21,898 nt of DNA from Paramacrobiotus richtersi (lineage: Eukaryota > Tardigrada > Eutardigrada > Parachela > Macrobiotidae). The position numbers and the translations under genes are program-made. Position 1 is the first letter of the stretch, and each line of letters opens with the position of its first letter. Shown piece after piece: positions 10,644-20,314 of this stretch. Under the pieces are notes generated by a model. The model was not told where the DNA came from. It did no database searches and saw only the letters and a program-made list of their open reading frames with translations. The stretch is from assembly GCA_034698045.1 (NCBI GenBank), contig JAQGAU010001033.1, positions 1-21,898 of the forward strand, read 5' to 3'.

Positions 10644-10678
10644 TCCACGCTGCACGCAGAATCAGTAACAGTATTCAT
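10595..10678 (-). promoter_or_regulatory. Short upstream ORF overlapping the start of copy 2
   Basis: An ATG at 10678 begins a 27-codon frame (MNTVTDSACS at its start) that closes with TGA at 10595. It overlaps the start codon of copy 2 (10643) in another frame. It is a relic of the ancestral N-terminus (compare MSAVNTITDSSYS in copy 3) put out of frame by the 7-base deletion. If transcribed it could act as an inhibitory upstream ORF. Confidence 0.5.
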
Positions 10679-11445
10679 GGAGGAGCTCGTCGATTCTAAT
10701 AAAAAATGCAACAACTCATCGAAATCGACGTCAGACCAGATTCTGACTTTTCATTGGTGCAGGCAGCGTGGCGAGCCTCGCTGTTAGGGATAACCGAAAA
10801 ACCCATTCCCGGTTCAGAATTCCGATTTCAAAGTATATGCTGTCATTGCTGTATAGCTTAAAAAGCCTGTCTCTGTTATAATTTCCACACAAAAGACAAT
10901 ATTATAGTACACAGTAGTGATTTAGGATCGGTTCATAATTAGAAAAAATAATCCTGCCATTTTTACCATTACAATAACCGTGGGTAAACAGAGCACCACG
11001 TGCACGCACAAGGCCCGACTCGCCACTTTGTACCTGTTTTTTTAAATTTTGTTGTTTTTTTTGTACAGCTTTTTTTTATTTTATGCATCAGAGGTCAACC
11101 TTATGCATATGCAGTTAAATTACTGAATTACATACATAGGCTTATAGCTCCACTTTTTTGGCCATTATATGACAGTGTAAACCTTTCAGAAAACGGGCAA
11201 CAACCAAAAAAATTAACATGCATCCAGTCAACAGTAAAAGAACGAAACAACAGAGAACTATGGAATGCCTTGGATCTGATCACTGGGAGTTTGATGCAGT
11301 CGGCATAAATTAATTATACATATACACAACGTCAACACGAAATTAAAACAAAGCAATATATTAAGCGGAAGCGGAAGCAAGCGGAAATTTCTCACGTTTA
11401 TAACTGATCCCGATTATTAATCATTATCGAAAAGTCGTTTTTCAG
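10679..11445. other. No gene recognised
   Basis: AT-rich spacer with poly-T runs near 11040-11085 and a short AAGCGG direct repeat near 11364-11387. A 102-codon plus-strand frame at 11000-11308 runs through the poly-T tract, which accounts for its Phe-rich start, and I see no supporting motif. Confidence 0.45.
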
Positions 11446-12260
11446 AAGAAATAAACCGTATTGTACCTCACCGAATAATTAATAAAAAAAATAAATACCT
11501 GCAAACAAAAACTTTCTTGTGCGTTAAAAAAATTTGAACAAATAAATAAAAACACAACCAAACATCTTCGACAGCTCAAAGAAAAAAATAAAAAAATACA
11601 TATTAAAAGTAATAAACCGATTTTCGTTACTTATGCATATGTATATGTAACTTGCAATGCAATTTATTATTTCCAGTGGGAAATTTGTTCATATCTGTTA
11701 TTCTTCATTTACATCAGATTTTGTGAATGCTCGGGTAATTTCCGTCCTGTTCGATTTGACTATGTTCGTTGTGGACATTGTGGACCAACTGCTATTCAAT
11801 TTAGGTCAGTTATTTGTCCATGCTCAGTTACCTTTCACATAACGCACAACTGCAAACCCATTCTGAAAATTAAAATTTCAATTCAATCCCAATGAAACTG
11901 AAGGTGAATTCATTACTTTTGTTACTGTCACGCCAACGAAACAGTTGATGCGACTTTTCACTGCCGAGGAAGTCGTAGTGCAGTGGCTATAGACGGGGTT
12001 AGTCTGTTCTTTCTCTGCCCGTACAAAACTGGAACAACCATAAAACACAAGTAATCGCAACAAAGTAATTGTTGTTTTGTTAATCTCTAAACTTGCTTTG
12101 AAGAAATACGTATGGCCGTTAATCCACGTGAACGCGGCAGCGATATCAGCGCGGGAAAATTGGGATACGTAGTACTTCTAAATGGACAACACTTCTGAAA
12201 TTTACTGACGCGGATCAATCAACCAGAAATGCTCAGAATATTTCTATCAGCTAGATTGAT

Positions 12261-12438
12261 GCTGCTGTCACGCCGGCGGCAAGCCGAAGCGAAAAAATCT
12301 TGATCATTCGCAATGACTCGCTGTGGCCTAGTGGCTCACTGCACGCGCTTAGACGCAGTTGACAGGGGTTCGATTCCCCTCAAGAGCGAGATTTTTGCGA
12401 ATGATCCTCTGGCGAAGTGCTCTTTGTGACACTGCAGC
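12261..12438. repeat. 178-base foldback element within unit 1
   Basis: Nested inverted repeats: an outer arm GCTGCTGTCAC (12261-12271) against GTGACACTGCAGC (12426-12438, two extra bases), a perfect 12-base inner arm GATCATTCGCAA (12302-12313) against 12395-12406, and CTCGCT (12317-12322) against AGCGAG (12385-12390). The tip carries a tRNA-like sequence. It is absent at the matching places of units 2 and 3, so it may be an inserted miniature element. Confidence 0.65.
12317..12390 (+). tRNA. tRNA-like sequence, probably a pseudo-tRNA
   Basis: It has a good box A (TGGCCTAGTGG, 12324-12334) and a perfect box B (GGTTCGATTCC), with a five-pair T-stem AGGGG/CCCCT around the loop TTCGATT (12364-12380). 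CTCGCT at the start pairs with AGCGAG at the end, but three extra bases separate the T-stem from that strand. No regular D-stem forms. A five-pair stem ACTGC/GCAGT (12338-12359) encloses a 12-base loop instead of seven. It keeps both internal pol III boxes but does not fold as a standard tRNA, so a tRNA-derived element head or pseudogene is more likely than a working tRNA. Confidence 0.5.
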
Positions 12439-13126
12439 CGATAAAAATCGTGAAGAACATCTCTTATCATAACTTCAACAGGTAAGAAATTCCAAAACAA
12501 TGTTCTGGTACTGTAAGTCTTTCGGTACAGTGTACACAGATTTTCATTTCTTGTAAGAAATGCAGTTCACAGTGCGAATTCCACACCGCGATGAATCGCA
12601 GCACAGTGGCACAATTCTGGAGCCTACGCTAGAGATTTTGCTGTTATAACAAACGGTCGAAATGTCAACAGACACAGTCATCGTAAATTTTTTTTATTAT
12701 GCCACGGTTACCGAGTGATTTCATTGTCTGATGGATGGTTACAATTTATCAATCAGATACTCTTAGTATTTATTAAGAGGTGAAATTTTTCTAAAAAATC
12801 TTCCTTATTTTACACTTTATTACTAAAATAAATAGAACAAACACATCAGCATTCGTCCAATTACATAGCTAGTTTTATTATTTTAGTGATCGATATTAAT
12901 AACTTTTTATTTGATCTTTTATCCAGTTGTTTTGTATTGCGGTTTTCTTGAGCTAATTTTTATAATTTTGTGAATTTACTTGTTAGTTTTATATCATGAT
13001 ACAGTTTTTGATAGTCTAAACTGAAATTAAAAAGTTACTTATCCATTGTCTTTGCTCTTCTTCGGTCAATTCCTTATTTGAGATTTCGGTCAGTAACAGG
13101 AACTAAAAGCGTCGAGTTTAAAACAT

Positions 13127-13197
13127 TCAGTATTCTTTGCAGATCAATCATGCTTATGCATTGTGTGCATAAACCGTAGTGGAATGGCACTCTCGAC
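13127..13197 (+). ncRNA. Conserved core of block Y, candidate small RNA (copy 1)
   Basis: This stretch differs from 18607-18677 at only about five or six positions, while the flanks of the two blocks are much more diverged. It contains a hairpin (13154-13172, stem TTATGCA/TGCATAA) directly followed by the box-A-like CCGTAGTGGAATGGCAC. No box B and no nearby T-run is seen. The call is an inference from local conservation and structure. Confidence 0.3.
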
Positions 13198-13390
13198 AGG
13201 AGTCCTCAGGTTTAAAATGTCTGCACCGGTGTAAAATACACCAATAACTTATGTACATACTTTGAAAGAATAAACCAACACTTTCTTGATATTCGGAAAA
13301 CAGAAATAAAGCACAATGAAATGCTCGTTTCTGTGGTTATCGCTCTGTTAGTGCTAATTTACAACTGGTTTTTTGTGCACTATTGACGCT

Positions 13391-13906
13391 TTTGGGACCC
13401 TGTTCATTCGGTTTCTGTATTGGATAACGACAAAATCAGCCGAAATCCTTACACGTACTTGCAAAGGTATATGTGAAATAATGCATTCCCAAATAAAAAT
13501 CATACTGCTGGCCCCGATCGTAGATGCTGCCAGTGCTGTTATTCTGGATTATGTACAGACATTTCTGGACAATCACGGCCATACCCGGCGCAGTACAGAT
13601 ACATAAGAAACACTCGTTAAAAACAACTGGTACTGCCATTTGTTCAAACACAACTGGCATGGTTTTACAAACAGTCACATTCTTGCCCGTAACCCGGAAT
13701 ATTTAGCTTAAAACAATGTATGAATAACACCACAAAGTATGTGAGAGACCGGCGTCTTCCGGTAGCGTAGTGGCACCCAGCGAACAACAACTGTCACAAG
13801 TAGGGCAAACAAAACACACAAAATCTATCAGAGCCGTATCCAGAACAGCCTACTCTTTCAGTTCATGTCGGATTGGCGCATACCAACAGGGCGTCGGCTG
13901 TATTAA
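13391..13906. other. Spacer between unit 1 and F-box copy 3
   Basis: No gene recognised; short frames on both strands lack motifs. One box-A-like word, GGTAGCGTAGTGGCAC, lies at 13761-13776, with no box B after it. Confidence 0.45.
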
Positions 13907-15177
13907 TCAGGAAGGATGATACATGCGGTGCAGGGTTTCCATGGTCAATTTGTTGAAGGTCAGTGGGTCCAGCTGTCGTAGAGCCGCTACATCCAGATCT
14001 TCCTTAATTGCAGGCACTCCTTCGTTTAACCTACACAGAGCGAAATACGTGATGACCAACCCTAGTATGTAGAGCAACAGCTGCTTTATTAAAGTATCAT
14101 TAAATTATCTCCCTTGTTTGGCTTACCATTTGACAACAACGCCCAAGCTTCGCCATTGATTCTCTTCAACGGTGTTGCTATGGATCCACGAGTAATACAG
14201 CCGTACGACATACTGTCGAACCTCTGGGCTCACTTCCGGGCAGTTGGATTCCAAAGCCATAATGAAGGAACGATAGTGATGAAGAAACGGCTGGCTGCAA
14301 TCGAACTCGTGACGGGGTAGAACAACCGGCACTTTCCTGGACGGAGTATTAGGGTCGACGATCAGCATGTGCAGGAGAGATAGGGTGCCAGTCATTGCGC
14401 CGCCATACCGCGATGAAACCGCACCCAACACATCCCTGATTGTGTAATTGCTTAGAATCAGTCTCCTCGTGACAAAGGTTAAGCCCGGCATTATACAGTA
14501 ACTGATTCGTTGTGGCGTCAACCAACAGCTGGCAGCTGCAGCATACTCCTCCTCCACCTCGCAACCCTGGAGAATCAGCTGGAGCAGGTCGGCCTGTTTT
14601 TCTCTGATGATTCGCGCAACAATACCGAACTTGTCTCCCTCAAAAGCAACGTGTCGCAGAACCAGAATTTTGGTGGTCTTCTGTAGATGCATATTCAACG
14701 CTTGCTCCAGACAGTTTTCGGAGATTCTCCAATACTGATAATATTTCTTGTCAGGTCGTTGATTATTGTACTTTTCCTGATTGGGAATTTTGGAGGCATC
14801 CATGTCGACGTATCTGGACAAATACACTTCGCACAGATGTGATCTCCAACGTTTGCACACCCTAAAAATATAGAAGCAGACTGCACCGAGGATCGCAAAT
14901 TCACAAGATCTGTAAGATTCCGCAACACTAATTTCTGCAAAGGTCACTGCTGCGTTATATAACCATCACTGCTCATTGTTGACATGCAAAGTCCATCTTC
15001 GGCAGCACGCCGGTATTTTCATCGATCTCTATATTTAGCTACTCCTTACCTTCTCACGGCTAGCTGGTCACGCACCTCCAGATGACTGCAGATCTCTAAG
15101 ATGATCTCGGCCACCACATCGTTTATCCCCCAATCATCACTGTACGAAGAATCAGTAATCGTATTCACTGCCGACAT
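13907..15177 (-). CDS. F-box-like protein, copy 3, intact
   Basis: Exons 15177-15050, 14861-14127 and 14030-13907 give 328 residues with no stop. Donors are GTAAGG and GTAAGC, acceptors TTTTTAG and GTGTAG; intron lengths are 188 and 96. The start (MSAVNTITDSSYS) is shared with the orphan exon. An F-box covers about residues 18-60 (VVAEIILEICSHL, EVRDQLAVR, then VCKRWRSHL), so it probably recruits a target to an SCF ubiquitin ligase through Skp1. The rest is the family domain, which I cannot assign: REKQADLLQLILQGC, NYTIRDVLGAV, then VVLPRHEFD, RSFIMALESNCPEVSP and YYSWIHS at about residues 222-271. The short tail (about 288-328) carries VDVAALRQLDPL. I see no leucine-rich, WD or kelch repeats. 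The target is unknown. It lies between units 1 and 2 of the composite repeat. Confidence 0.85.
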
Positions 15178-15625
15178 ATTACTATTATGGAGCTACGGTA
15201 GATGATCTTCCGCGCAAGTTTTAGGGGCGAAAATGGAAGGAGGAAAAAAATCGCAGTATATCTCTGGAGACCAGCGATACGAAATGGGTTCCAGATGAAA
15301 ATTGGTCGAGTTGAGAAACGCAGTGGACTGGTGGGCATTTATATACATATACATGGTGTCCGCTGTGCGCGCCATATCCTGGTTCTGTGGACATCGGTTT
15401 TCGTGGTGAAGACGTAGTGTACCGCATTGGTAGAACACCAGCACAATGGGGAGGTCAGCCGCCTTGTAAACCGCATTTCCAGTTAATACGGTGTACACTG
15501 TAACATCCGCGTTTCGGTTGGCATCCTATCTGATTAACTCAAAGATTCTGTTGTGTAGAATTGTGTTTTGTGTTGTACTTATCCACGAGTCCACGACAGG
15601 AATATCTCGCAGTACGTACATGAAA
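15178..15625. repeat. Upstream flank of copy 3, duplicated at 5650-6340
   Basis: It follows the same order as the flank of the orphan exon: CATATCCTGGTT-like, GGGAGGTCAG-like, then GGAATATCTCG and ATGAAAGACG. The likeness ends near 15625 where the inverted F-box fragment begins. No TATA box is obvious before copy 3. Confidence 0.55.
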
Positions 15626-15639
15626 GACGTACTGACGTA

Positions 15640-15830
15640 GGCACTGAAGCTGTTGGCGAGAGTTACCTCGGAAAAACAGGCCGATCTGCTCAAGTCGGTT
15701 ATCAAGGATAGCGAGAAGAAAAAGGAGTATGGTGCACGTGGGAGCTGCCAGTTGGTGGCTGAGGCCACTATATAGTGGGAGGATGCTGCACGCTGCCGGC
15801 AGTACGCACACGATACTGCCGATTGTCCCT
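15640..15830 (+). pseudogene. Inverted exon-2 fragment of the F-box-like family
   Basis: On the plus strand the frame reads LLARVTSEKQADLLKSVI, then KKKEYGARGSCQL, then AEATI and a stop (TAG at 15774). It matches VARIIREKQADLLQLIL and EEEYAAAASCWL of copy 3. After the stop, nucleotide likeness to copy 2 continues in another frame (GGATGCTGC near 15780). The fragment lacks both exon ends, so it is a partial copy facing the opposite way from its relatives. Confidence 0.65.
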
Positions 15831-15889
15831 CCTTTATGTACCAATGCAATATATCATTTTTCACGAGACATTTGTACTTCCAGTATTCT

Positions 15890-17300
15890 GGCCTCTAGAA
15901 TGAAAACGTTTATTCAAAGTTAACCTACTGGGAGATTAAGATCGCTGCTTTTTTTGCAGTGATTGCCGATTGGCCGAATGTTCTTTCTCGTAATTGTATT
16001 GCTGTCCAATGGGACGTTCGTTTATTTTAATTTCGTTTTTTTGTTTTCGGATAATTTCTGGACTGTTTGTTAGATTAAAGATTTTTTCTGGTGGAATGAT
16101 AAATGAAACCTGTAACAGGTTTGTAGAGTAATCATTTTTTAATAATGTTACTGTATAATGCCATATTAAAAAGCTCACATTGTTTCCGAGAACGAAAACT
16201 TTGTCGAATCGATCATTATTGCCTCTTAATTTTCTACCCGGACAAACAATTACATTATTATTCATGAGAAGAAAGCGTATTGCAGTGGCATAACAAAAGC
16301 TCGAGTAGTTCTTTCAGTAGAACAAACAGAAAATAACCGGCGCTAAAACAAAAAAAAAACTTTTTTCCCGGGTTTTTTCTAACCCCGCTCTACTTTGAAG
16401 AAATGTATGGTCATTAATCCATGTAATCGCGGCATCGATATCAGCGGGCAAACTGGGATAACACCGCTGAATGGATAATACTTTGGAAATTTACCGGCGC
16501 GGATCAAACCACCCAACATTGCTCAGCTAAATACGAATAAAACTTACATTAGTAATACTATTTCAAAGGCAGGTCATCTAATCAGTTATGAACCACGGAC
16601 GAAATGCACAGCATAAATTTCAGCACTGTAATTGTTCGTAGCGCAGTGGCACAGTCGTTCTTTAAACGCTTTCACTCGATGGAAATTTTGCCTTTAACTG
16701 ATTAACTGAGAAATACTTGGCAAAACTTTCGCCAGCAAACTGTGATAAACATTTTTGTCTTTCTGTCTACCGATTCTTGTTTCAACAACAGATCGCAATA
16801 CATTTTGGAAAACACTGTTATCAGTCTAAAATTCATCGATTTTTTCTCTTTAAAATTACCTTTCCATTCAGTTTGCTAATAAAACAAAAAAATACGTATG
16901 AATTTGTGACTTTCAATACCCACGCACACAGTCACAGAGTAAGTCGTTGGTTAAATCGATGAATAAATGCATCGATTATTTGATCACTGATCAAATGCTG
17001 ACGCAGACTGCAACAACTATAAGCAGTGAAAACAGTAGTGTAGCGGCACATTGGCCGCTGTGGACAGATTAGCCACCACTGAAACATTGGCGCGTTGTAC
17101 ACAAACTCCAACTGCGACAAATGCATTGCAAAAATATAAAAACTACTGTAGGTTCCACGTTACTTACAGTTGTTAATGTCAGTTTGTAAGTAAAGGTCCG
17201 TATTTATTGTTAGTCTATACTGGTGTGCTTTATCCCTTCCTCCACGATGCAACTGTTATATTTACAGCAGGCCAGCTGGGCTGTGCATGTTCATACTCTT
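15890..17300 (+). repeat. Composite repeat, unit 2
   Basis: Block X (15890-16530), block R2 (16590-16730) and block R4 (16935-17290). X opens with AATGAAAACGTTTATTCA, as unit 3 does at 17526. Its second half matches unit 1 (TTGAAGAAAT, CGGCA then CGATATCAGCG, CGGATCAA). R4 matches 19690-20050 (TGAAACA then TGGCGC, GTTGTACACAAACTC, ACGATGCAACTGTT). No block Y is evident. The 109-codon minus-strand frame at 16265-15936 is not conserved in the other copies. Confidence 0.6.
17033..17061 (+). ncRNA. Box-A-like motif with hairpin in block R4 (copy 1)
   Basis: CAGTAGTGTAGCGGCACATTGGCCGCTG-type sequence: AGCGGC pairs with GCCGCT around ACATTG. The second copy at 19775 keeps AGCGG/CCGCT and the CATTG loop core. 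No box B follows. It is a candidate structured element only. Confidence 0.25.
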
Positions 17301-18606
17301 TCTAATGCTTTATGAGAATAGTTTCAAGTATTTACCATTGTGTATATGATCTTGGAGAATTTATGAAATTATCCACATTTCTTGCACAGGATGTTGCAGT
17401 AGAGGTACAGAAGTTTGCATATCACATGGTACGTAAATGTTGAAACAGACAGAAACTGAGAATCAAATTCATTGACAGAGTATAAGTTGACCGCGAATGT
17501 CCCAGTATACAGTATTGGCCCCTGTAATGAAAACGTTTATTCAGTCAGATTTAATCAGCTGGGAGATTTTATTTCGCTGCTCTGTTGCAGTAACTGACCG
17601 ATTTTTTATCACATTAACTATATCACTTTTCAATGGGAAATTTTTCATTCTCGATTTTATTTTAGCTTTTTGTATATCCGGGTATTTTTTGTCCTGTTGG
17701 ATTACGAATTTTCTCTGGTTGTTGATAACGAAACATGTACCGGGTTTGTAAAAAAACCATTTTTTATTAATGTTATTTTATGTGCTCAGATTTCGATTAT
17801 TTCGTATTAAGCACATTAGCGAAATCTATTCCGATAACGAAAACTTTAACGGATCATTGTGTACTTCTGTAGCCAGGCGAATGATTGTACTGTGCAGTGA
17901 GAACAAGTCGTAGTGCAGTGGCGACGTACTGAAGCCCTTGTTTGAATAATTTGACCTGTATAAAATCGAAATTCGAACAACCAGAAAAAAACCCTCCGCT
18001 AAAACTAAGAGAATTGTTTTTTCGCCAAATTGTAAACCCGACTTACTTTGCAGGAATATGTCTGGCTGTTCAATGATTTGTTAAAAAGATATTACTTGTT
18101 TATTAAATATTTTTACTATTTATTAAAAATTAGTTTCAGCTTACAATATCTTGGAGTTCACTACTAAAATAAATAAGGTAAGAGTAAATTAAAAAAAATC
18201 TCCATTAGTTCAATACACATTTCTCAACATAAAAATTGAATGCAGTATCGACAACATGTACGTTGTGGAAATTACAGCTAATGTAAAATATGCACATTAT
18301 GGCGCTCGTAACGTGACGGCTACAACGCGCATAGAAAGGACCGCAGTTAATATAACTTGCACATAACTAAATTTAATGATCATTTTAATAAAGTTTTTAT
18401 TTTATTTTTTATCTGATAGTTTTTGGTTATTTCCCTAGTCGTTCAGCTAATTTTTATAATTTTGTGAATTTAGCTTTATTGCATAAGATACAGTTTTTGA
18501 TAGTCTAAACTGGAACTGAAAAGTTATCCATTCTCTTTGCTGTGCTTAGGTCACTTCCTTATCTGCGATTTCGTATTCGTCACCAAAAGCGCCGAGTTTA
18601 AAATCT

Positions 18607-18677
18607 TCAGCATTCTTTGCAGATCAATCATGCTTATGCATCGTATGCATAAACCGTAGTGGAACGGCACTCTTGAC
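18607..18677 (+). ncRNA. Conserved core of block Y, candidate small RNA (copy 2)
   Basis: Partner of 13127-13197. The hairpin at 18634-18652 keeps the stem TTATGCA/TGCATAA, and the loop-closing pair changes from T-G to T-A between copies, which preserves pairing. CCGTAGTGGAACGGCAC follows at once. Confidence 0.3.
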
Positions 18678-19774
18678 CCCTATTTCCCATATTTTAAATG
18701 TCGGCACCGGTGTTAATTACACCGATAACTAACGTACGAATTTTGAATTAATAAGGTAGTACTTTTTTTAATATTTTTGGTTTCTTGATAATGTCCAGTA
18801 AATGAAACACAATGAGCCAGTGGTTATTAATGCTAATTTATAACTTTTTTTTGGTGCACTAACATCTACAGCACACGATAAAACATTACTTTCCCGTTAA
18901 AAATCGGTGTGATTGAAAAATGCCGACGGCACGTTTATGGAAGTTGACTTCACGACAATATAAATTAATTCAATAAGGGAAAGAATCATTTCCAGAACCT
19001 TTACTGACGATAAATTAGAACAATTACAAATTACATTCACTGTATAATCGTTATTCAGTCAACCAGTATTAATTAATAATCATTAATTAATGTAATAATT
19101 GATTAAATAATTTAACAATAATTATTTATCAACTAGTTTAATTATATAATTACTGCATGAAATTAGGATTAATACAATGCAGTCAACTTGTTCCTGCTAC
19201 ATCCCAGATCCAGAAGACAATGAATCACTTATTAATAAACCAATAAACTGTTTTAAATAATGCATGATTTATGAATGAACTAATCACTGGTTAAATCAGC
19301 CGCAGCGAAACCGTAGTGTAGCGGCATATAAAGTGAAAAAATTGAAACATTTAAGCGTGCCTCATAGCAAAAGAAGGCCTGAAGTTGCATTTTTTCACAG
19401 GTCACCTTGAATAGTTTTCTGATAATTGAGTGTTACTATTATATTATGGAAAATAATTTACTTATACCAAAAAAAAGTACTGCTAACAAGTTTCGTGTCA
19501 CGTCGGTTTGTAAACGCTCACAATGCAAACCGCGGGATCGCTGAGCTTAAATGAGCCATTCCACTACGATTTAACTGTGATAGTGAGACGGTTGTGACGG
19601 TGTCCTCGACATTTGCATCTATATCACAAGTGCATTGATTATATAAAAGTCTTATGGCTTATACAAATACTGTGTTCACATAACGTGAAGCGTTTGTCAA
19701 ATCAGTGAACTCATGGATTAATTAAACACTGATCGAATGTTGACGCTGACTTCAACAGCTGGAATCGGAAAAAC

Positions 19775-19796
19775 CGTAGTGTAGCGGCCCATTGTC
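19775..19796 (+). ncRNA. Box-A-like motif with hairpin in block R4 (copy 2)
   Basis: CCGTAGTGTAGCGG is followed by CCCATTGT and CCGCT, pairing AGCGG with CCGCT as in the copy at 17033. The first 14 bases differ from the 5' part of typical animal tRNA-Val (CCGTAGTGTAGTGG) at a single base, from memory of that tRNA. No box B is found downstream. Confidence 0.25.
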
Positions 19797-20314
19797 CGCT
19801 TCTAGGGTGACTACTACTGAAACACTGGCGCTACGCGTTGTACACAAACTCGAACTGCGATGTTTATAAAAAATCATTTGGAATGTTTTTGTTACTAACG
19901 CAAATCCAATATACAGAGTAATTATTCAACAAAAGACTACTATTAGCAGATTCCACGTTACTCAGATAGCTCGAATGTAAGTAAACAAATTTAACGAATC
20001 GTATATTTGAGCCCTTTCTCTACGATGCAACTGTTGCAGGTTTCCACGAGAGCTGTAATCATTCTAATTCACCTGAGACATAACAATTCCAGAAGAAAGA
20101 TTTAAAAAATTTAGAAACTTAACCGTATTACACCTCAAAGAATAATTAGTAAAAAGTTAAAACACCTAAATAAAAATCGGCTTGTACGTTAAAGAAAATA
20201 AACGATCAGAAATGCAACAAAACAATCCTCTACCATGAAGCAAAAAACAGAAAAGATAACATCTGTTCTAATTTTTTTTGTAATATTATTACAAGTAATA
20301 AACCATCGGATTAC

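Larger units (their letters stand above)
11446..13390 (+). repeat. Composite repeat, unit 1
   Basis: Made of blocks that recur further right: an A-rich block (11446-11635, like 20120-20310), block X (11655-12240, like 15890-16530 and 17510-18080), block R2 (12480-12720, like 16590-16730 and 8500-8610) and block Y (12950-13385, like 18448-18862). Examples of shared words are AACCGTATT with GAATAATTA in the A-rich block, TTGAAGAAAT and CGATATCAGCG in X, and ATACAGTTTTTGATAGTCTA in Y. No protein-coding frame is conserved between copies. The blocks keep order and strand, so this looks like an old tandem array rather than scattered insertions. I could not assign it to a known element family. Confidence 0.65.
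17510..20310 (+). repeat. Composite repeat, unit 3
   Basis: The most complete unit: block X (17510-18080), block Y (18448-18862), an R4-like piece near 19265-19350, full R4 (19690-20050) and the A-rich block (20120-20310, like 11446-11635). All blocks are on the same strand as in units 1 and 2. A very AT-rich stretch at 19060-19160 lies inside. I see no transposase or reverse transcriptase frame. Confidence 0.6.

Noticed and set aside
11000-11308. 102-codon plus-strand frame with a Phe-rich start
   Set aside because: The hydrophobic part comes from poly-T runs and the remainder has no motif.
13761-13776. Box-A-like GGTAGCGTAGTGGCAC read as the start of a tRNA gene
   Set aside because: No box B, T-arm or acceptor pairing within the next 100 bases.
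14349-14564. Minus-strand frames overlapping exon 2 of F-box copy 3
   Set aside because: They are other-frame shadows of a clearly coding exon.
15936-16265. 109-codon minus-strand frame (MNNNVIVCPG)
   Set aside because: Lies in block X; the matching places in the other two X copies do not keep an open frame.
16935-17300. Block R4 considered as a tRNA-derived SINE
   Set aside because: It has the box-A-like motif only, no box B at the usual 30-40 bases, and no A-rich tail or target duplication that I could see.
11446-20310. CRISPR-like or short-satellite array
   Set aside because: Repeats are long, diverged and irregularly spaced, with no short identical repeats at a fixed period.
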